From the NCBI GenBank assembly GCA_002794775.1, contig NBAY01000013.1:722582-786581 (forward strand): 64,000 nt of DNA, read 5' to 3'. The stretch is from Porodaedalea pini (Eukaryota; Basidiomycota; Agaricomycetes; Hymenochaetales; Hymenochaetaceae). The position numbers and the translations under genes were made by a program. Positions 46,489-58,100 of this stretch are shown here, in pieces. The notes beneath the pieces were generated by a model, which did no database searches, had not been told where the DNA came from, and saw only the letters and a program-made list of their open reading frames with translations. Position 1 is the first letter of the stretch. The number at the start of each line of letters is the position of its first letter.

Positions 46489-47260
46489 TTAGAACACCAG
46501 CTGGTGGGGGAATTGGCCGTTCGAGAGGCCGAAAGTAGACTTGAGGTACTTGCCGAGGTTCTCCGTCTTTTTGATACCGGCAATAACGGCGGTGTCCACC
46601 TCCTTCTGTGTCGACGACCTGTGTTCCGGCAGGGCCTCCTTCTCCTTCGGCTTGCCCTCTGAGAAGAACTCCTCCTCGGCGGACTTGGAACCCTTTGCCT
46701 TTGACTTGGCGAAGTAGGCATCGTTGACCTTCTCGTCGACCTAGGATATACAACATAAGTACGAATGAGATATTTGTTAAAGGACTTGGACGTACCTTGA
46801 AGTCACCGAGGTCGATCTTGGTCTGGGTCGCAATAACATAGGCCTGGTTGACCCTTCGGAGAGGAACACCGTTGACCTTGTAAGGACCAGTAACAAGAAG
46901 CAGTCCGCTGTCGAGCTGCTTGAGGAACACAACGCGCTTGCCGCTGAAGCGACCAGCAAGGAGAATGAGGACGGTTCCCGGGGTGATGGATGCGCGGAGC
47001 TTGGTAGGCTTCGACACCTTACGGCTCTTCTTGGGAACGCGGACGTCCTCCGCAGGGTAGAAGCGCGAGGCTTTGGAGGTGGGGACGAGGCGGGTGCCGC
47101 CGTTCTTCTCGCCGCCAATCTGCTTCTCGACGTGTGCGGGTGTCTCAGGCGCAGCAGGCTTAGAGGACTTCTTGGGGCCCTTGAAGAGACCACGCTTCGC
47201 CTTCACCTGGGAGCGCGAGTAGCGGCCGACACCGGGGGCGATTTCCTTGCTGCGAGCCAT
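46489..47260 (-). CDS. RPL6: 60S ribosomal protein eL6
   Basis: A large-subunit ribosomal protein of 238 residues in two exons (47260-46796 and 46740-46489), in phase. Family motifs: [77 protein letters not shown] and the C-terminal [18 protein letters not shown]. The base run ctctttag lies directly before the ATG, suggesting a 5' UTR intron ending at the start codon, a frequent layout in fungal ribosomal protein genes; this is inference. Confidence 0.95.
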
Positions 47261-47760
47261 CTAAAGAGATGAACACCGTCAGTATCAGCTTTTATTGTCG
47301 TCCCGTGCCATCCGCCGTCTGAGAGTGCGATCCATCCTCAATCCACCCCTTCCGCCATGCGTTTTGTTTCCAATTCTTCCAACAAACACCCCGAAGCACT
47401 CCCAGATGACAGATTAGACAATATAGAGGCGTAGATGCTTACTTGGTTGATCTTGAAGAGCTCGCTGAGAGTTTGGGTGTTGCTGGCTTGCTTGCAGCGA
47501 CCGAAAATGGTGTCGCGTACAGCCACCGCGTTTCCAAAAAGAGCCGTGCGACTCTGGGTCTGATCCACAGACAAAGCTGAAGTCGAATTTATTTTACTCG
47601 CTCTTTCTAGTATGATGCGACAAAGGGTTAAAGTCTGCTTGACAGGATAACTTCTACCAGGAAAGAGATTGGAGTAGAATGAAAACCGAGCGAGGCGTAG
47701 GCTGGGTTGAAAATGGTGCATGGCGCGGATCATACTCGGCGCGTCTTTCAGTCAAGCACC
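47261..47760. promoter_or_regulatory. Divergent promoter region, eL6 and SDT1
   Basis: 500 bp between the divergent eL6 and nucleotidase genes. It probably holds a 5' UTR intron of eL6. Unsupported short ORFs only. Confidence 0.45.
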
Positions 47761-48846
47761 ATGGACGCGCTAGAGGGTAAGTCTGCTCAAGGTGCGCTAT
47801 CCCTCGAGTGAAATATAGCATCGTGAGCTCATCTAGCACAAGATGAGAGAGATATCGTCTTTTTCGACATCGACAACACACTCTACTCCGCGAGCTCAAA
47901 GATCGCAGACGCGATGGGCAAGCGCATACACGCGTACTTCACCTCTCTTGGTCTGGAGGAGGCGGAGGCTTCTGCGATGCATCTCAAATACTACAAGACT
48001 TATGGTCTGGTTACAGTGATCGCATGCTCTTGAATCAACGCTACAACTGTCTTTCAGGTCTTGCGTTAAGGGGACTCGTTCGCCACCATGGTGTCGATAC
48101 ATTGGACTTCGATCGTAGGTCCGCATTGAATGACTTTAACACTTCATATGTCGAGGACTGACTCGAGAATCAGATGTGACCAATCTCTACCTCTGGAGAA
48201 CATGATTGGTCCCGTGCCCGCAGTGCGCAAGCTTCTTCAGGACATCGATCGCACGAAGGTGCGCGTCTGGGCGCTCACCAACGCCTATGTCATCGTGAGC
48301 CTCCTCCGTCCCATACACGCCGCACAGTGAACGACTGAAGTCGACAGCATGCGCGCAGAGTGTTGCGTATACTCGAGCTTGAAGACCAGTTTGAAGGGAC
48401 CATCTACTGTGACTATGAGCAGAAAGACTTCTATTGCAAGCCCGAGCCGGAATACTTCCATGCGGTACTTGACCTTCTCGTGCTCATCGAATTCTACTGA
48501 AAATTAACTGTAGGCACTGAAGAAAGCAGGCATAACCGACCCATCAAAATGCTATTTCGTGGATGACAGTAGTACGTTACGTTTCAGTAACCTTGTGTAT
48601 AATGCTCTCCCTAATCATGCTATAGTGACGAACATCGATGCTGCTCGCCGTCTCGGCTGGGGACATTGTGTGCATTTCTGCGAATCCGGACTTGAGACAA
48701 CCGAAGGTGGCGTAAAGAAGACCATACTCCCGACAACTCCGGATCGAAGTACCACAGACCTCGGTGAACGAGTTCAGGTAGAGACCCTCGAGCGTCTGAG
48801 AACAGTTTGGTCGGAGATATTCAAATCATCGGATTCAATGAATTAG
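47761..48846 (+). CDS. SDT1: HAD-superfamily pyrimidine 5'-nucleotidase (SDT1/PHM8 type)
   Basis: SDT1-type enzymes remove phosphate from pyrimidine nucleotides such as UMP and CMP, part of nucleotide salvage and balance. Exon 1 is only 16 nt (47761-47776); exon 2 gives DERDIVFFDIDNTLYSASSK, carrying the HAD nucleophile motif DxDxT (DIDNT). Further motifs are RVWALTNAYV (motif II, T/S after a hydrophobic strand), CKPEPEYF (motif III Lys) and CYFVDDS followed by NIDAARRLGWGHCVHF (motif IV Asp pair). About six introns. The C-terminus ends SSDSMN and is somewhat extended. Confidence 0.88.
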
Positions 48847-49438
48847 AATTACATGGCGATGCAGATGTATGGATTAGTGTTACAAGTATGCGTTGTGATG
48901 ATCTGTAAGCTTTCTAGCGGATATTAATACAAGAACCCCACGCCCCGGACAATCAAACCCAATAATACAGCATCACAAAATTTTGCATCAAATGATATAC
49001 GCTTTTGGGAATGATAATGACGCAGTAATGATCGGACCAGACTAAATTAGGTTATATGTAGCTTTAATGGGATGACAAGGCTTCCTAAAGGCTTATAAGC
49101 GTGCATAATAATTGTGCAAGGTTGTAAGGGTAATTTAAGACTTTCCACAAGGATATAAGGGCATGAAATAGTTGTACATATGTTTCATGCAAATGTAATG
49201 TGCTGGAAAGTCTGTCACTTCCATAATAAGCAAGGCGTAAGTTTTGCGAGCGTCTCATATACTTGTGCAAGACTTTGGTGGTTATATACGATGCTTATAA
49301 GCATCTCTGCAAGTATTACACGGAAAGTATAATTGCATTAAATACCTGAAGAACTATGTCGTATAACTACAATTGCATTAAATACATGAAGAACTATGCC
49401 GTATAATTACAATGTATCCTATCCAATAATGAGTGATG
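48847..49438. other. AT-rich intergenic region with degenerate repeats
   Basis: 590 bp, visibly AT-richer than the genes around it, with recurring ttataag, gtgcaag and gactttcca-like words. It ends in a perfect-period tandem repeat (49331-49410). It marks the left border of the mobile island. Confidence 0.55.
49331..49410. repeat. Two tandem copies of a 40-bp unit
   Basis: 49331-49370 and 49371-49410 are the same 40-bp unit (start aattgcattaaata) with three differences. Confidence 0.85.
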
Positions 49439-52035
49439 CTACAGCAGCGAGACGGGAACGTTACAGTGCATAGAGGGAATGCGATTGAAATATCGAACGA
49501 AGGTCTCAACGTAGAATGAGATCAAGGGACAGAAGTCCTTCACACTGGCACCTACGCTCGTGGGGAAGCCAGGCCACACCTTCAGAATGAGGAAAAGGGC
49601 CTCGACGGAGCCGTCGTCCAATTGTTCTCCCCAGTACTCCCTTATCGGCTTCCGTATGTCAGGAATGACAGTGGTCGAGCCGTCGGTGGTGCCGAGATAG
49701 ATGCGGCTCAATAGAGCATTCCGTTGCCGATGCTCGTCCGTTGTCATGCGTTCGCGCGGCAGGATCAGTTGATCGAGCGCATACAGCTCGTACCGGAATA
49801 AAAGCTCGGAAAGTTCCCACTGGACTTCCATTCGAAGGACCTTGTTGCGGCCTATGCAGTCCGTTGAGACGGATTTACCGCGCCATACCTGCTGCTTAGT
49901 TCGATCGAACGGCTCCAAGTGGCGCTCGACGCCGAACACGACCTTGATGGTCGCCTTGTCGAAAATTCGTTGCCGTTTCGCGGGAGGCAAGTCGCTCGCG
50001 TCTGGCGTGTCACGATCATGCGAAGAGAGAGAGATGTGACTGGCAGCCTGTCTGGACGGACTGGCATCTAGTACCGAAGGCATCCTGTTGTAGATGCGCT
50101 CTACGAATGGATCGGCGGTGTTCGGTGGGAGCGGCGTGGACTTCATGTAGTCGCCGTGCACGATGGTCTTCCAGTCTCGCAGCCTGCGCCATATTGACTT
50201 GTCGAAGATGCCGCCTTTGAGGAGCATATCAATCAATGTAGGCCGTATACGGATGTAGTTGAGATAAAGATCCGCCGTCTTTTCTGCGCTGGGGTGGATG
50301 AGCAGGAAAGGTGGAGGGAGTGGGTAGAGTGCAGCGTGGGTCTTGTTCTGGCCTATGGTGCCGAGTTTCGTCAGACTGCCCAACACGACCTTGTGGTACG
50401 AAGGCAGGTCCGGTTGACCATCAACTCCGTTCGGTATGTGGAGGATACGAGCGTAGTTAATGTAAGGCTCGCTTTGCGCCTTCTGCTTCCCCTTGTTCTC
50501 CGCCTTTTCTTTCTCGGCCCTCTTCTTGAAGCTCTTCTTCTTCTTTGAAGGTACGTTCACCCGGGACGCTGCGTCAGTGGAAGGGACTGAAGACAAAGGT
50601 ATTGAAGGAGGAGCCTGAGTGTGTTTCGTAGCAGACGACGATGACGAAGGATGACTGAAAGCGGGAGCTCCGGGTTGATGATTCTGAAAGCCGTACATTT
50701 GCTCGAGGAGCTCGCTGATGTCGTCTTCCACCATGAACTGACTCCTCGACAGATCTCGCAAATGCGCATCCAGTTGAAAGCTAAAGCCGTTGTGAAGAGG
50801 CCTTCCTTTAAATTGGAATAAGCCACTTTCAACGTACTTCGACCATGGAACACAATCCCGGACGGCAAAAATTTTTCCATCTAACTGTTCATGCCGACAA
50901 ATGAACCACACAGGTATACCGATCCGATAGAGGTGGTTGACGATGGAGGGCTCGGTAGTGAATGCGCCGCGAACAGGCAGGATCTCTGTTTCATAGGATT
51001 GCTTCGACTTGATGCGCGGCAGCACGACATCGAGGTACGTATGCAGCCCATGCAGTTCGAGAATGGAGCGCTGGATGTCGCGTACAGTGAACAACGTCTG
51101 CCGCCAGCTGCTTTTCAGGAGGCGAAGGCGCTCGACTCCAAACTGGCCCGCTTGCAAGCACCGCCTGTATGTCTTGTCCATTCTGTCGTCGGACCCTTCT
51201 TGCCTGCGTATCGAGCCACTAGTTCGCGTTTTCGCCACTATCAAGAGCAGTGCGGTTTCCAAATTGTCGATAAGTTCTCGACGCAACCGGCCGACTTGCA
51301 TCTGTGGTTCGTTGTCGTGCCAGTGCTCCTTGTTACCATCCTCGTCGAGCAGGAGGACCTCTGTAAAGTCCTCAGACTCTTTGGGATCGTACAAAGGAAT
51401 GTCTACGACGAGAGAACAAAGGCGCACAAAGCTACCCGTGGTGTTATTCACATCGAACGGGATGCAAGCGTGATGGATGGAAGTTTTTGAGAAAAATTGG
51501 GGCCATCGGCTGTATTCGTGACCTCCCCAAAAGCCATCGACATGTTTGAGAACACCAAGTTTCTCATTCACTATCAGGTATTGCGGTACCCAGTTTGCGT
51601 TCGGACTCGAGATGACGTTCTTGTTATACTGCATATCCGCCAAAACTCGGGCATCTAGGGCTCGTACTGGGTATACACTCTCATCTGCGTGCGAATACTT
51701 TAGAATGCATTTCAGAATCAGCAGCTCGCAAACGTACCGAGATCATGCGTCTTTTTCAAAGGTAAGGAATTCTGTTGTTGTCCTTCGCTCCTCGAACGAT
51801 GCTCATCACCCCACGAGCCTTGCTCTTTGCCCCCCGAGCCTTGCTCTTTGCCCCACGAGCGAAGCTCCCACTGGCCCGAGCCTTGCTCTTTGCCCCCCAA
51901 GCCTTGCTCTTTGCCCCCCGAGCCTTGCTCCTTGCCCCACGAGCCAAGCTCCCACTGGCACGAGTCTTGCTCTTCGCCCCACAAGCTATTCTCGCCATTC
52001 GTACCATACCAAGAGTAATCACCTCCGCTTGACAT
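49439..52035 (-). CDS. 847-aa protein of unknown function, repeat-rich N-terminus
   Basis: I do not recognise a function. I read two exons, 52035-51738 and 51684-49439, joining in phase as HDL then DESVYPVRALDARVLADMQY. The first ~100 residues are built from GKEQGSG/ELGSWGKEQ-type 7-aa units encoded by a 21-bp minisatellite. The body has KHVDGFWGGHEYSRWPQFFS, HGLHTYLDVVLPRIKS and VRGAFTTEPSIVNHLYRIGIPVWFICRHEQLDGKIFAV, a pattern I associate with multi-copy agaricomycete proteins of unknown function found near transposons; then a Lys-rich basic stretch (KKKKSFKKRAEKEKAENKGK) and a C-terminal helical part. If the upstream exon is not used, translation would start at the ATG at 51634 or at a MIS exon at 51746. 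Confidence 0.6.
51813..51980 (-). repeat. 21-bp minisatellite in a coding exon
   Basis: About eight units related to cgagccttgctctttgcccc+c, with two variant units (gaagctcccactgg-type) placed at regular intervals, so a higher-order period is visible. 21 bp keeps the frame open on both strands, which explains the many overlapping ORFs. Confidence 0.85.
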
Positions 52036-52794
52036 CTTGAGATAGGTCTGTCGCAAGTTACGTGGTCGACGAAGGATTGAAATTTGGAGAACTTCGAGAA
52101 AGCCTTGACGTAGGATGAATCAGGATTGGACTGAAATGTCTTTGAAAACGTTCGAGCCTTCAGCGCATTCAAATAAGCAACTTTCTATGACACACCTCGC
52201 AATTTCAATCTGCCTCTCCGCGGAGAAATCCTTGAAGTGTTGGGCCCTGAAGACGACGACCTTCAGCTCAGCAAATACGAATTGTAGCCGCTGAGATACA
52301 CAAGACGGTTTGCTACTGCAGACCGTCGATGATATGTCCACGAGTATGCACTAGGCTGACTCTTAGGGACTTCGTGATGGTCGGGTGGGTTCTTCGGGCG
52401 GTGGTAACGGGTTGATTGATGGTGGGAGGCAACTTGAAGTCAACGACGAGAGCGGCAGCGGCGATGATCGACTTCGGACCGAGTCGTCACGTGCCGGAGT
52501 ACGTGGGAACGCACGCGCGACTCGCTCCCAACTAGGCTCAGGCCCCACTGCCGCAAGCCTGACTCTCACATCGATGTCTCCCTCCCCCCTATCTCATTCT
52601 CCGCGACTGTAGCCCTTCGACCGTCCTCAATGTTTTACTTGACCACGACCAAGCACACGCTCAACGGCCAGATTACGAGTAGTAGGTGCGATCATGCTAC
52701 CTTGCTAGACTGAGCTTGCGAAACGGCACGGACCACCGCTCAGGTTTGGTAAGTAATTGTTTCCTTTTCTTTCTGCATAGTCAATAACTCATGG
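52036..52794. other. Intergenic region between the 847-aa gene and DUF6698 fragments
   Basis: 760 bp; presumably the promoter of the 847-aa gene. No supported gene. Confidence 0.45.
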
Positions 52795-53030
52795 GCTTTG
52801 TTACTTGCGTGAGCGTCTGCGTACCGCTCGAACGACCGACACACCAAGGATCAGCGACACATCGGGGATCAGCGATGTTATCCTCCAGTGGATCGTTTTC
52901 CCATCCGTTGACAACGAGTCGACACGGCCAGATAATGATCGCAAAGACTTTCGTGGATTCGAGAACGAGACACTCGCAAAGCTCCTGGCCCCCGCAGAGG
53001 TTCAGCCGCTCACTCCGGAGTAAGTACTTT
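52795..53030 (+). pseudogene. DUF6698 gene fragment (exon 4 only), copy 3
   Basis: The stretch matches exon 4 of the intact DUF6698 gene (62394-62590) for most of its length, including ILQWIVFPSVDNESTRPDND, FENETLAKLLAP and EVQPLTPE and the same gtaagtacttt donor. Neighbouring exons are absent. At 53033-53075 about 40 bp of the same exon recurs, a small secondary duplication. The protein it came from has no known function. Confidence 0.75.
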
Positions 53031-53208
53031 GAGATAATCCTCCAGTGGATCGTTTTCCCATCCGTTGATACGAGTCGACAACAGCAGCTGTCGTAGCAAG
53101 CCATGATATGGACTTCGTGCATTACCCAACAAGTTTGAGCACTAGAACTCAAGAAAGAGGTCCGTATACTAAAACATATCATATTGCTTTACCGGCTGAC
53201 CATCGACA

Positions 53209-53520
53209 GCCAGATCAAGCAAATACTGGGATCTGAGCTTTCTGGGATCAGGACGGGATTTCTCGCTGTCTCGAGCCTTCTTTCACCTCGTCTTTCGACA
53301 AGTGCTCCCAGGCTCGATAGCAACCGCTGTCATAGTATAGCCAACCCTGCCGTCGTCGCCAGCCTAGTGCATGCGACAGGTGGGGTGGAGTATGCAGTAC
53401 CGCAAACTATAGTTAGCGGTGCTGTTTTTTGATAGGGTGAAGGATGCGCATCGAACATACATCGTCATGTCAGGCGAGATATTACGATTGATTCAAAAAG
53501 AGGTGTGTACTATTCTTTCT
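53209..53520. repeat. 320-bp direct repeat, copy A
   Basis: Near-identical to 54573-54893 (copy B), starting caagcaaatactgggatctg and ending ttctgtctttct. It contains an exon-like frame VLFFDRVKDAHRTYIVMSGE followed by ILRLIQKE and a gtgtgt donor, so it may be a captured gene piece that I cannot identify. Confidence 0.8.
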
Positions 53521-53544
53521 TCTGTCTTTCTGTGATCAGAGCTT

Positions 53545-54497
53545 TCTGTGATCAGTACGCTGGCTTCTTCCTCTTGTCTTCGTTTATCTGTTTACTTTAC
53601 TCATTTGCAGTACTGCAGCGGACATCTTCGTCAGCAAGGGACGCTACCTTGCTAGAGCATATGAACCATGGACTAGCCCGCAACAAATTCTAAACAAAGG
53701 TATTCCTAACGCAAAGCTTAGCCCTGCTGAATTACAACAAATCACTGATCCACCTTGAACAAAAGAAGACGTACTCATGCCTTCCCTATCACATCATTGC
53801 TTATTTATATTACATACTTTCTAGATATCTAGCTTTGTTGCGTGCGGACAGGGCCACGGTAACAAACAAAAAAGGAGTTACCCGTGAACTTGATGGCAAT
53901 CATAGCCGAGTCTTTGCCTTCGAAAACGGTTTGTAGGCCTATAAACACATCTTTACGGCGCCTTCTTCTGCAAACTCAGGTCCCACTGTCAAAGGCTCAA
54001 GGTGTACGAAAATAGGTAATGCAGAGATCCATGGTATGACCGAAGTCACTCCAGGATCACTTGCATACGTTACTGTCCAGGTATTTTATTTGTTTCACAG
54101 TTTGCGCGTATATAATACTGAAAAATGTATTACTACCAGGTCTACTTTGCTCTTAGCGCAAGGCTCCATTTCTCTACGTCGAGTGCTCCAGAAATACCCA
54201 AGATGTTTAATGGTATTATTCAACTGTTCAGGTCTGACGTCCCACATGTCAAGAGGTACACTGCTGAGCTATTGATTTGGTGGAATTGGTACGTTCATCT
54301 GCGTCTATGTGATATTATGGTCCCTTACTAACCCTTACTAAGAATCATCTTTCCGAATACCCAAGCGGCAACTGATCCTCATGACCTAGGTGCCATAGCT
54401 GATATTGAAGACTTCTATCGAGACTGGACTGAGGATGAGGAGGGCAATGAAGAGGGTGAGGAGGACAACGAAGAGGAAGAGGACAATGTATGAATTT
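53545..54497 (+). pseudogene. DUF6698 pseudogene, copy 1
   Basis: Homologous to the intact gene at 61770-63449 from the first intron onward. It lacks exon 1, exons 3-4 (the sequence jumps from the ATCACTGATCC end of exon 2 to just before exon 5) and about 105 bp around the exon 5 donor (at 53930). Exon 2 therefore runs into a stop (DPP then TGA). Exons 7 and 8 are kept nearly unchanged, with W in place of R before IIFP. Breakpoints share short words, as expected from microhomology-mediated joining. Confidence 0.85.
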
Positions 54498-54572
54498 TGA
54501 TTGAAATTTCCGCTCACATTCAATCCGATACCATCCATCTTGAACAGCTATTTCTATTTTCCCTATTGTCGG

Positions 54573-54893
54573 TCGCATCAAGCAAATACTGGGATCTGAG
54601 CTTTCTGGGATCAGGACGGGATTTTTCGCCGTCTCGAGCCTTTTTTCCCCTCGTCTTTTGACAAGTGCTCCCAGGCTCAATAGCAACCGCTGTCATAGTA
54701 TAGCCAACCCTGCCGTCGTCGCCAGCCTAGTGCATGCGATAGGTGGGGTGGAGTATGCAGTACCGCAAACTATAGTTAGCGGTGCTGTTTTTTGATAGGG
54801 TGAAGGACGCGCATCGAACATACATCGTCATGTCAGGCGAGATATTACGATTGATTCAAAAAGAGGTGCGTACTATTCTCTCTTCTGTCTTTC
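54573..54893. repeat. 320-bp direct repeat, copy B
   Basis: Copy of 53209-53520 with about a dozen substitutions. It directly follows the DUF6698 pseudogene; similarity stops at 54893, where unrelated sequence leading to the Plavaka gene starts. Confidence 0.8.
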
Positions 54894-55199
54894 TACGTGC
54901 AGCTCGCTGACATCTCCATACTTTGCGGTAGCTTTATTGGTCGACGCCGGCCGACGGAGCCGCGAGCGAAATCACGGACATTATATCTCGGTAGCGTGGC
55001 TGGCCAGGGACTTGCCGGTCGCATATGTCAAGGAATCATTGTTTGGAACCCTCGGGCGCGCACATTGCAGATCTATCAGCTGCATAATAGGAATGGAATG
55101 ATTAGGCGGTCGCGCACTGTAGAGATAAATGCACCCTTATCTGGTCCCAAAGCATTCTCCGTGTCCCTTTCCCTCGCTCGTTCTGCACCATCCAAAAAA

Positions 55200-58100
55200 A
55201 TGTCGTACAGTTGTAGTGGTCCTGGGTGCCCACGTACGTCCATGGGAATGAATGGCCTCGGTCGTCATGAAGCTGCTTGTCTTTACGTTCAGGCTGAAGC
55301 GAAGCGAGTATTGCTTGATGCGAAGGAGATACGAAAGAAAGCCAAGAAGGTGAAGCTCTCGCATGGAGTACGTGTTGTCTTGCTTCTCTTCACTTAAGTC
55401 TAGATTACTCAATTTTTTTTAAAATGTAGTCGGCCTCCTTCGCTGAGACTTATGACGATACGGGTGCGGCGCCCGACTTCGGCCCTGACCTCGATCCCGC
55501 TGAAAGTGCGCCCAGCCATCCTCTTGCTGTGCCTGACCCACCGACTCTATCGGCGGCCGGCCGCGTTGTACGCCGACGTGTACTTCCTGCCCGTTATCGG
55601 GACGCGTTACCTGATGTTCCTACCAGTGCAGCCGTGATTCAAGCAAACTCTAGCACGGAAGAAACAGCAGCCAATTCGGGAGACCCAGAGGCTGTGGATG
55701 ATACTCCTTCCCGCCTATTCCGATCTGAACGCAACAAGTTTGGATTGTGTAAGGTCTTCAGACGTATCTCTTGTCCGGAAGCCCCCGCTGTAGGAAACGT
55801 GTATGATAGGGAGCCCTCGCCTGCGGATCGAGGCGCGCAAGGAAATCCGTTTGCCCCGCATCCGAATTTATCCTCATTTCTTTTCAACCAATGGTTTTGG
55901 TCGGGGTCCCTTACTAAAACACTTGAGGACGCAGAACGGCTTCAAGCTCTAATAGGCTCGGATGACTTCATCGCGAAAGACGTTCTCGAAATGAATATAC
56001 GGAAGGTCACCAAGCAGCTTCGAAACAGCTCTCTAGACGAGTTTTTTGACCCCCGTGATGGTTGGATGCAAAGTGGTCTGAAGATACGCGTGCCGCTTGG
56101 ACACTTGCATCCTGAAGCACCGAGTTGCCTTGATTTCGAAATTAACGAGTTCCTTCATCGACCGTTGGTCGCTGTCATTCGGTTCGTGTTCGAGAGCGAA
56201 GAGAAGAGCGCAGGTTTTTGTTACGAGCCTTACGAGCTTAGGATTCAGTCACCGCACGGAGGCGAGGAGCAGACAGTCCATGGGGAATTATATTGGTCGA
56301 AGAAGTTTCGTGACGCACACGAGGAAGTGCAACGTCTCCCCCGGGACTCTGGCGACGATCTTCCAAGAGCCGTCGTTGCAATGCAGCTATGGTCGGATGG
56401 AATGTCGGCCGCAAAGTTTGGCAGCGCAAAACTCTGGCCCGCGTATCTCCAGTTTGGCAACCAGTCGAAGTACGAGCGAAGAAAGTCTGGAGCATGTCAT
56501 CATATTGCTCATATACCTTCCGTAAGCGAGTTGTCTCTTGAAGATTGGACTTTTCATCTCATTATTTCGTTCGTAGCTTCCGGGTGATTTCAATGACTTC
56601 GTTCAACATCATGCACAGGGAAATCCGGCGTCGAACGCACTTCAGACACATTGCCGGCGAGAAGTAATGCACAGCGTATGGAAAACTATGCTGGACGACG
56701 AATTTCTTCATGCGTGGAAACACGGCATGGTCGTCTGCTGCGGCGATGGGGTGACACGACGTTTGTATCCTCGCATCTTCACTTACTCTGCGGATTACCC
56801 TGAAAAGTACGTATCGTTCGATTCATACGGATGACAAACTAAGTATTCTTGCAGAGTTCTGCTTGCGACAATGAAGCACTTAGGAAAGTGCCCGTGCCCC
56901 CGTTGTCTCGTGGAGAGTGGTGCAATATCGTCTTTGGGTAAACACGCAGACTCTCGAACCCGAATCAAGCGTGCTCGAGTTGACGATACATGGCGCCGTC
57001 GTAAAGTAGAAGTCGCTCGGGACATCATCTATAATAAACGTCGGCATGTTGCAAATGCAAGTGTCGGTCGGCTTTTAGACGCACAATCGCTCACGCCTGT
57101 TGAAGTGAGTTCGCTCGGTTCGATATGGAGGTCTTACAGACTCTGACGCGTCTCTAGAATGCTTTTTCTGCAAGGTTGGGTCCCCTCGGTTTCGATTACC
57201 ATTCCATGCTCGTGGTTGATGTCATGCACGAGTGGGAGGTCGGCGTATGGCGGCAGATTTTCACTCATCTCGTTCGCATTCTTGATACTTTCACATACGC
57301 TCGATTGAACAAGGTGCATGAGCTAGACAGAAGGTTAGTGCTTGTTGACGAAATGTTAAATGGAAGGCTCTTCTCATGACTCAGTAGGGTCCGATGTATA
57401 CCTCCTTTTTCGGATGCGATACGAACATACAAAGGAAACATATCAGAGATGAAACAAATGACCGCGTACAGCTTCGAAGACCTTTTACAGGTGAGCAAGC
57501 AAAGGCAGAAACAAAAACAGTAGCTTAACATCTCCCCGCATAGTGTGCATTACCAGTGTTCGAGGGACTTCTACCAGAACCTCACGAGTCCATCGTTCGC
57601 GAACTCCTATATCGCGCGGCAACCGTCCATGCACTCGCAAAGCTCCATATGCACACTGATGCTACAGTCGCAGCGTTGGACAGTGAAACGAAGCGATTCG
57701 GTACTGCGCTGCGAAGCTTCAATGACAAGACATGTTCTGCCTTCATGACCGACGAACTTCCATCGGAATCCCAGAAGCGACTGCGCAGATCGCGCCGCAA
57801 GACGACGGGAGGTGATACCAATACCGCAGACTTGATACGTCCCACAGTGAAGAAGTCCTTCAATATAAATACGTCCAAGATTCATGCCCTTGGGGACTAC
57901 GCACATCACGTTCTCATGTTCGGGACGACCGACTCGTATAGCACTTCCATTGTCAGACACTTCTCTTCATTTTCGAGACCCAACATTTACTCACTTCGCA
58001 ACGTCAGGGTGAAACTGAGCACAAACAGTCGAGACAAAATTACTTAAGAACGAACCGCGTGAACTTTGTTCGACAAGTGACAGAAATTCAACGCATCCAG

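Noticed and set aside
51546..52040. Plus-strand ORFs with LALCPPS and PEPCSLP repeats
   Set aside because: They come from the 21-bp minisatellite, which is open in several frames. The minus frame joins a long ORF by a phase-correct intron, so it is preferred.
53184..53432. 82-aa ORF (QIKQILGSELSGIRTG...) in repeat copy A
   Set aside because: Copy B keeps the DNA but no supported gene; the frame matches nothing that I recognise and ends in a stop before the exon-like frame.
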